Assembly (NCBI GenBank): GCA_030748735.1
Contig: JASMLK010000054.1
Location: 1 to 41,046 of the forward strand
Source: Myxococcota bacterium
GTDB lineage: Bacteria > Myxococcota_A > UBA9160 > UBA4427
Length of the DNA: 41,046 bases
Reading direction: 5' to 3'
Shown here: piece after piece, positions 38,706-41,046 of the stretch
Position numbering within the stretch: position 1 is the first letter of the stretch
Layout of the letters: each line of letters opens with the position of its first letter
Translations under genes and position numbers: made by a program
Notes under the pieces: generated by a model
Told to the model about the DNA's origin: nothing
What the model saw: only the letters and a program-made list of their open reading frames with translations
Databases searched by the model: none

Positions 38706-39536
38706 GTGATGAACGACCTCGAACTCGACACGACCCTCCAGAGCCTCGAGGCGTGGCGCGCGCTTCGCGGCGAGCATCCCTGGATCGCCGATCCCGCGAG
38801 CGCACAAGCGATCGCCGCACACGCCGTCACGCACGGCGTCGAGTCGCGGCACTTCGGTGCGGTCGAGGCGGTCGATGTCGAGATCGCGGGCCCCAACCTG
38901 CGCGAGAACTTCCTCGCTCGTGGCCTCAACGCGCGACTGCGCGCGGTGCTCGAGTGTCTCGAGGAACGGCTCGATGACCGGGGGCGAGACGACGTACGAA
39001 TCTATGCCCCCGAAGCCATCACCCCTTTCGGGCGTCACATGGCCGCACGGTTCGAAGGTTTCGAGGGCAGCGAGTACCTGCCGGACGAAGCTGCGCGCAC
39101 GCGCTTCCCCAACGTCGACCACCAGGACCTCGGCGCACTCACCTTCGAGGACGAGCGCTTCGATGTCGTGCTGTGCAACGAGGTCTTCGAACACCTACCT
39201 GCTCTCGATCGCGCACTCGCAGAACTCGCCCGCGTTCTTCGTCCCGGCGGCTCGCTGCTCACGACCTTTCCCTTCGTCTACGAGCGAACAACCGGGATCG
39301 TGAAGGCGGTGGCGCGAGCCACGGGCGTAGCGTTGCTGGACGACGCCGAGTATCACGACGACCCGGTTGCGGGGGGACGCGGTGCGCTGGTCTACGAGAT
39401 CCCCGGTTGGGACATCCTCGCGCGCACGCGGGCCGCGGGCTTCGCCCGGGTGCAGATGCGCTTCATGGCTTCAAAGCGCCGAGGCCTCTGCGAGCGGGAT
39501 CTCGCGGGTGTCTTCGTGCTCTGCGCGCGCCGCTGA
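38706..39536 (+). CDS. class I SAM-dependent methyltransferase
   Basis: A 276-residue protein of the methyltransferase-11 type. FDVVLCNEVFEHLP and LARVLRPGGSLLTTFPF are the conserved strand-4 and strand-5 segments, and GSEYLPDE precedes them. The first SAM loop is not the usual DxGxG but IYAPEAITPFG, a form seen in some glycan-linked methyltransferases. The start could be GTG at 38706 or the next codon, ATG at 38709; no strong ribosome site decides. It lies 40 bases after the dehydrogenase and converges on the transglycosylase gene. The acceptor is unknown. Confidence 0.82.
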   Translation: MMNDLELDTTLQSLEAWRALRGEHPWIADPASAQAIAAHAVTHGVESRHFGAVEAVDVEIAGPNLRENFLARGLNARLRAVLECLEERLDDRGRDDVRIYAPEAITPFGRHMAARFEGFEGSEYLPDEAARTRFPNVDHQDLGALTFEDERFDVVLCNEVFEHLPALDRALAELARVLRPGGSLLTTFPFVYERTTGIVKAVARATGVALLDDAEYHDDPVAGGRGALVYEIPGWDILARTRAAGFARVQMRFMASKRRGLCERDLAGVFVLCARR

Positions 39537-39559
39537 GTCGCGAACGGCGAAGCACTCGA

Positions 39560-40141
39560 TCAGATCATCGTCGCGTACGCGCGGTGCACGCTGCGCGCGT
39601 AGCGCACCGGCACGCTCTTCCCGCGACGAATCGCGCGGGCGATCCGCGTCGGGCCGAAGTTGTAGGCCGCGAGCGCCGTGTCGACGTCGCCGAACCGATT
39701 GATCAGCTTCGACAGGTAGTGGACACCCAGTCGGATGTTCAGCGCCGGTTCGTAGAGGCTGGCTTCACTTGCGAACTCGAAACCGCGCTCGCGAGCGGCG
39801 GCGGCTGCGGTTTCGGGCTTGAGCTGCATCAGGCCCATGGCCCCCACACGGGAAAGGGCGCGCGGGTTACCACTGCTCTCGACCTGGATCAGCCCGATGA
39901 TCAGTGTGGGATGGATCGCATAGCGGTCCGATTCATCGAGCACGATGCGCGTCAGTCGCTTGACGTCGTCGTCCGAGTAACGGGTGAGTCGGGTCTCGAA
40001 GAACGTCGCGACCTCATCCCAATGGGCGGGCGCGATTCGTTCGAGGGGAGCGTGCGGAGCACGCGCGGGCATCGCGGTCAGCAGAAGCACGGTCGCGATC
40101 CCAGTTGCGAAGGCGGCAAGCAGACGGTGTGCGCGATTCAT
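39560..40141 (-). CDS. secreted lytic transglycosylase (SLT family)
   Basis: It is expected to cleave peptidoglycan glycan strands in the periplasm. The 193-residue product starts with a signal peptide (hydrophobic core about 8-24, cleavage likely after AMPARA). The catalytic glutamate lies in LIQVESSGNP (Glu88), followed by GAMGLMQLKPET, then NIRLGVHYLSKLI and ALAAYNFGP. The ATG at 40141 is chosen because GGGAG lies 7 bases upstream and the signal peptide begins there; a longer reading upstream is rejected. It converges with the methyltransferase gene with 23 bases between. Confidence 0.92.
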   Translation of the reverse strand: MNRAHRLLAAFATGIATVLLLTAMPARAPHAPLERIAPAHWDEVATFFETRLTRYSDDDVKRLTRIVLDESDRYAIHPTLIIGLIQVESSGNPRALSRVGAMGLMQLKPETAAAAARERGFEFASEASLYEPALNIRLGVHYLSKLINRFGDVDTALAAYNFGPTRIARAIRRGKSVPVRYARSVHRAYATMI

Positions 40142-40486
40142 GGAGAACTCCCTTCGGCAGCCGTTCGACCCTCCCGGAAGTGCGGTGCACACCGAGGTCG
40201 GGCACTGGCTTTGCGTCACCGGCTTCCACCGGCTTTGCTCTTATCGAGGAGCTCATCGAACGCATTGGGCGCCGCGGCTCCGCGGTCGGCGAACTTCCCG
40301 CCGACCTTCTTACCGGATCGGCCCGGCCCGCCCAAGCTTGAGGGTTCGACGTTCAAAGAGAACGGAATCTTCGCCTTTGCAGCGCAACACCGCACTGCGT
40401 GCTGCCGCGTTGCAGGCGGCATGCGACCCTCGATTCCGGTGGGGATCACCGATGCATGTGCGGGGATCACATGCGGAGGACTTGCG
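40142..40486. other. spacer upstream of the lytic transglycosylase gene
   Basis: This 345-base stretch should hold the transglycosylase promoter at its left end. A leftward reading of about 100 codons runs through it but has no recognisable domain. It begins inside the tRNA-like sequence on its right, so it is not called a gene. No repeats or terminators stand out. Confidence 0.4.
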
Positions 40487-40514
40487 TGGTGGGCGCACAC
40501 GGACTCGAACAGAA
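40487..40514 (-). other. tRNA 3'-end-like remnant (possible attachment site)
   Basis: Read leftward, the T-loop TTCGAGT is followed by CCGTG, then TGCGCCC, A and CCA, as at the 3' end of a tRNA with an encoded CCA. The T-stem (TTCTG/CCGTG) is poorly paired, and no matching 5' acceptor GGGCGCA or anticodon arm is found to the right. Such fragments are typical of integration sites of elements that insert at tRNA 3' ends. No integrase gene is visible in the window. Confidence 0.4.
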
Positions 40515-40646
40515 CTCTCAACTCGTTGAAATACTCACACTTTCGGAAAACAACATCCTATCCCCAGAATTGCCCCCGGCTCGCTAGTCTACCGCCGCCA
40601 GACATCGGATCCGGACACGACGAACAGTGCAGAACTTCCCTAGCCA

Positions 40647-41045
40647 TCATTTCGAGTAGTAGTCAGTGCAGTAGGCGATTGCTTCTCGGTGGTTCATTTC
40701 GCCCTTGGCCACAGTCATCTCAACGCACCGCTGGTTCACGACATCCGGGGACCCCAGACTCGAAGTGGCCCCAGGCAGGAGACCTCTCTCTGTCACAGCG
40801 TCGACGATGAAAGCGCAGGTGGCCAGCCAGAACGCACCTGATTCGATACGAAGTAACGCGGGCACGATTCGACCACGCGACAACGGCTCTGGAAACTGGC
40901 AAGACCGTGTAAGGGCGAACAGCAGCGGACAAAGGTCGCGGATTTGCGATCCACCCATGTACGCAAACGTATGCCCGTGTTGCTGTAGTCGCTGCTGTAG
41001 TGAATCAGTCCCCAATGCAACGGCTGCTTTCTTGAGCGCAACCAC
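40647..41045 (-). CDS. hypothetical protein, 5' end cut by the window edge
   Basis: An open reading frame of at least 132 codons runs leftward from the right edge of the window to a TGA at 40647. The visible part has several cysteines and a mildly hydrophobic stretch (FWLATCAFIVDAV). It ends in a segment with REAIAYCTDYYSK. No family is recognised. The base composition here looks less GC-rich than the rest of the window. The true start is outside the window, and the gene call rests only on the open frame. Confidence 0.45.
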   Translation of the reverse strand: MVALKKAAVALGTDSLQQRLQQHGHTFAYMGGSQIRDLCPLLFALTRSCQFPEPLSRGRIVPALLRIESGAFWLATCAFIVDAVTERGLLPGATSSLGSPDVVNQRCVEMTVAKGEMNHREAIAYCTDYYSK

Positions 41046-41046
41046 T

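Overview
The window is a chromosomal segment of a high-GC Gram-negative bacterium. The gene order ilvC-pssA-leuA-leuB-asd-like-truA-rplM-rpsI-argC, preceded by rpsB-tsf-pyrH-frr-uppS-dxr-rseP, is of the kind seen in the deltaproteobacterial grade (Myxococcota, Desulfobacterota and relatives). RseP, UppS, SecA and a lytic transglycosylase fit a diderm cell. The exact lineage is inference from gene order and protein style; no database was searched.

Region 1 (1-28163) is a housekeeping block read almost entirely leftward. In order of transcription it holds nadK-recN; an FHA-domain gene and a membrane-anchored M23 peptidase gene; secA-argJ; rpsB, tsf, pyrH, frr, uppS, dxr, rseP, tsaB (translation, ribosome recycling, isoprenoid and undecaprenyl lipid synthesis, intramembrane proteolysis, tRNA t6A); ilvC-pssA-leuA-leuB-asd-like-truA (branched-chain amino acids, phospholipid, pseudouridine); rplM-rpsI; argC and pyrG; then tRNA-Val and tRNA-Arg. 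Many junctions overlap by 1-8 bases, which suggests translational coupling. Promoters with good -35 boxes precede rplM, ilvC and secA, and a strong hairpin terminator follows rpsI.

Region 2 (28164-40490) is a more variable block. rarA is followed by a GGDEF-domain stub, then two large convergent genes of unusual design. One encodes a coiled coil, an acidic linker and a methyltransferase-like domain. The other encodes a membrane sensor, an acidic linker, a coiled coil and a degenerate histidine-kinase ATPase domain. Next come a metallophosphoesterase, tRNA-Asp, a sulfatase-superfamily protein, a frameshifted gene fragment, a short-chain dehydrogenase that has lost its central segment, a methyltransferase and a secreted lytic transglycosylase. 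Several decayed genes here point to a site of turnover.

Region 3 (40487-41046) begins with a sequence resembling a tRNA 3' end, after which the DNA looks less GC-rich. It holds one unrecognised gene cut by the window edge. This may be the border of an integrated element.

The most unusual items are the convergent pair with acidic linkers and degenerate enzyme domains (29865-34479), the aspartate-semialdehyde dehydrogenase homologue without catalytic residues inside the leucine operon, and a perfect CRP-type palindrome just upstream of the FHA gene. No CRISPR array, insertion sequence or recognisable defence system was seen.
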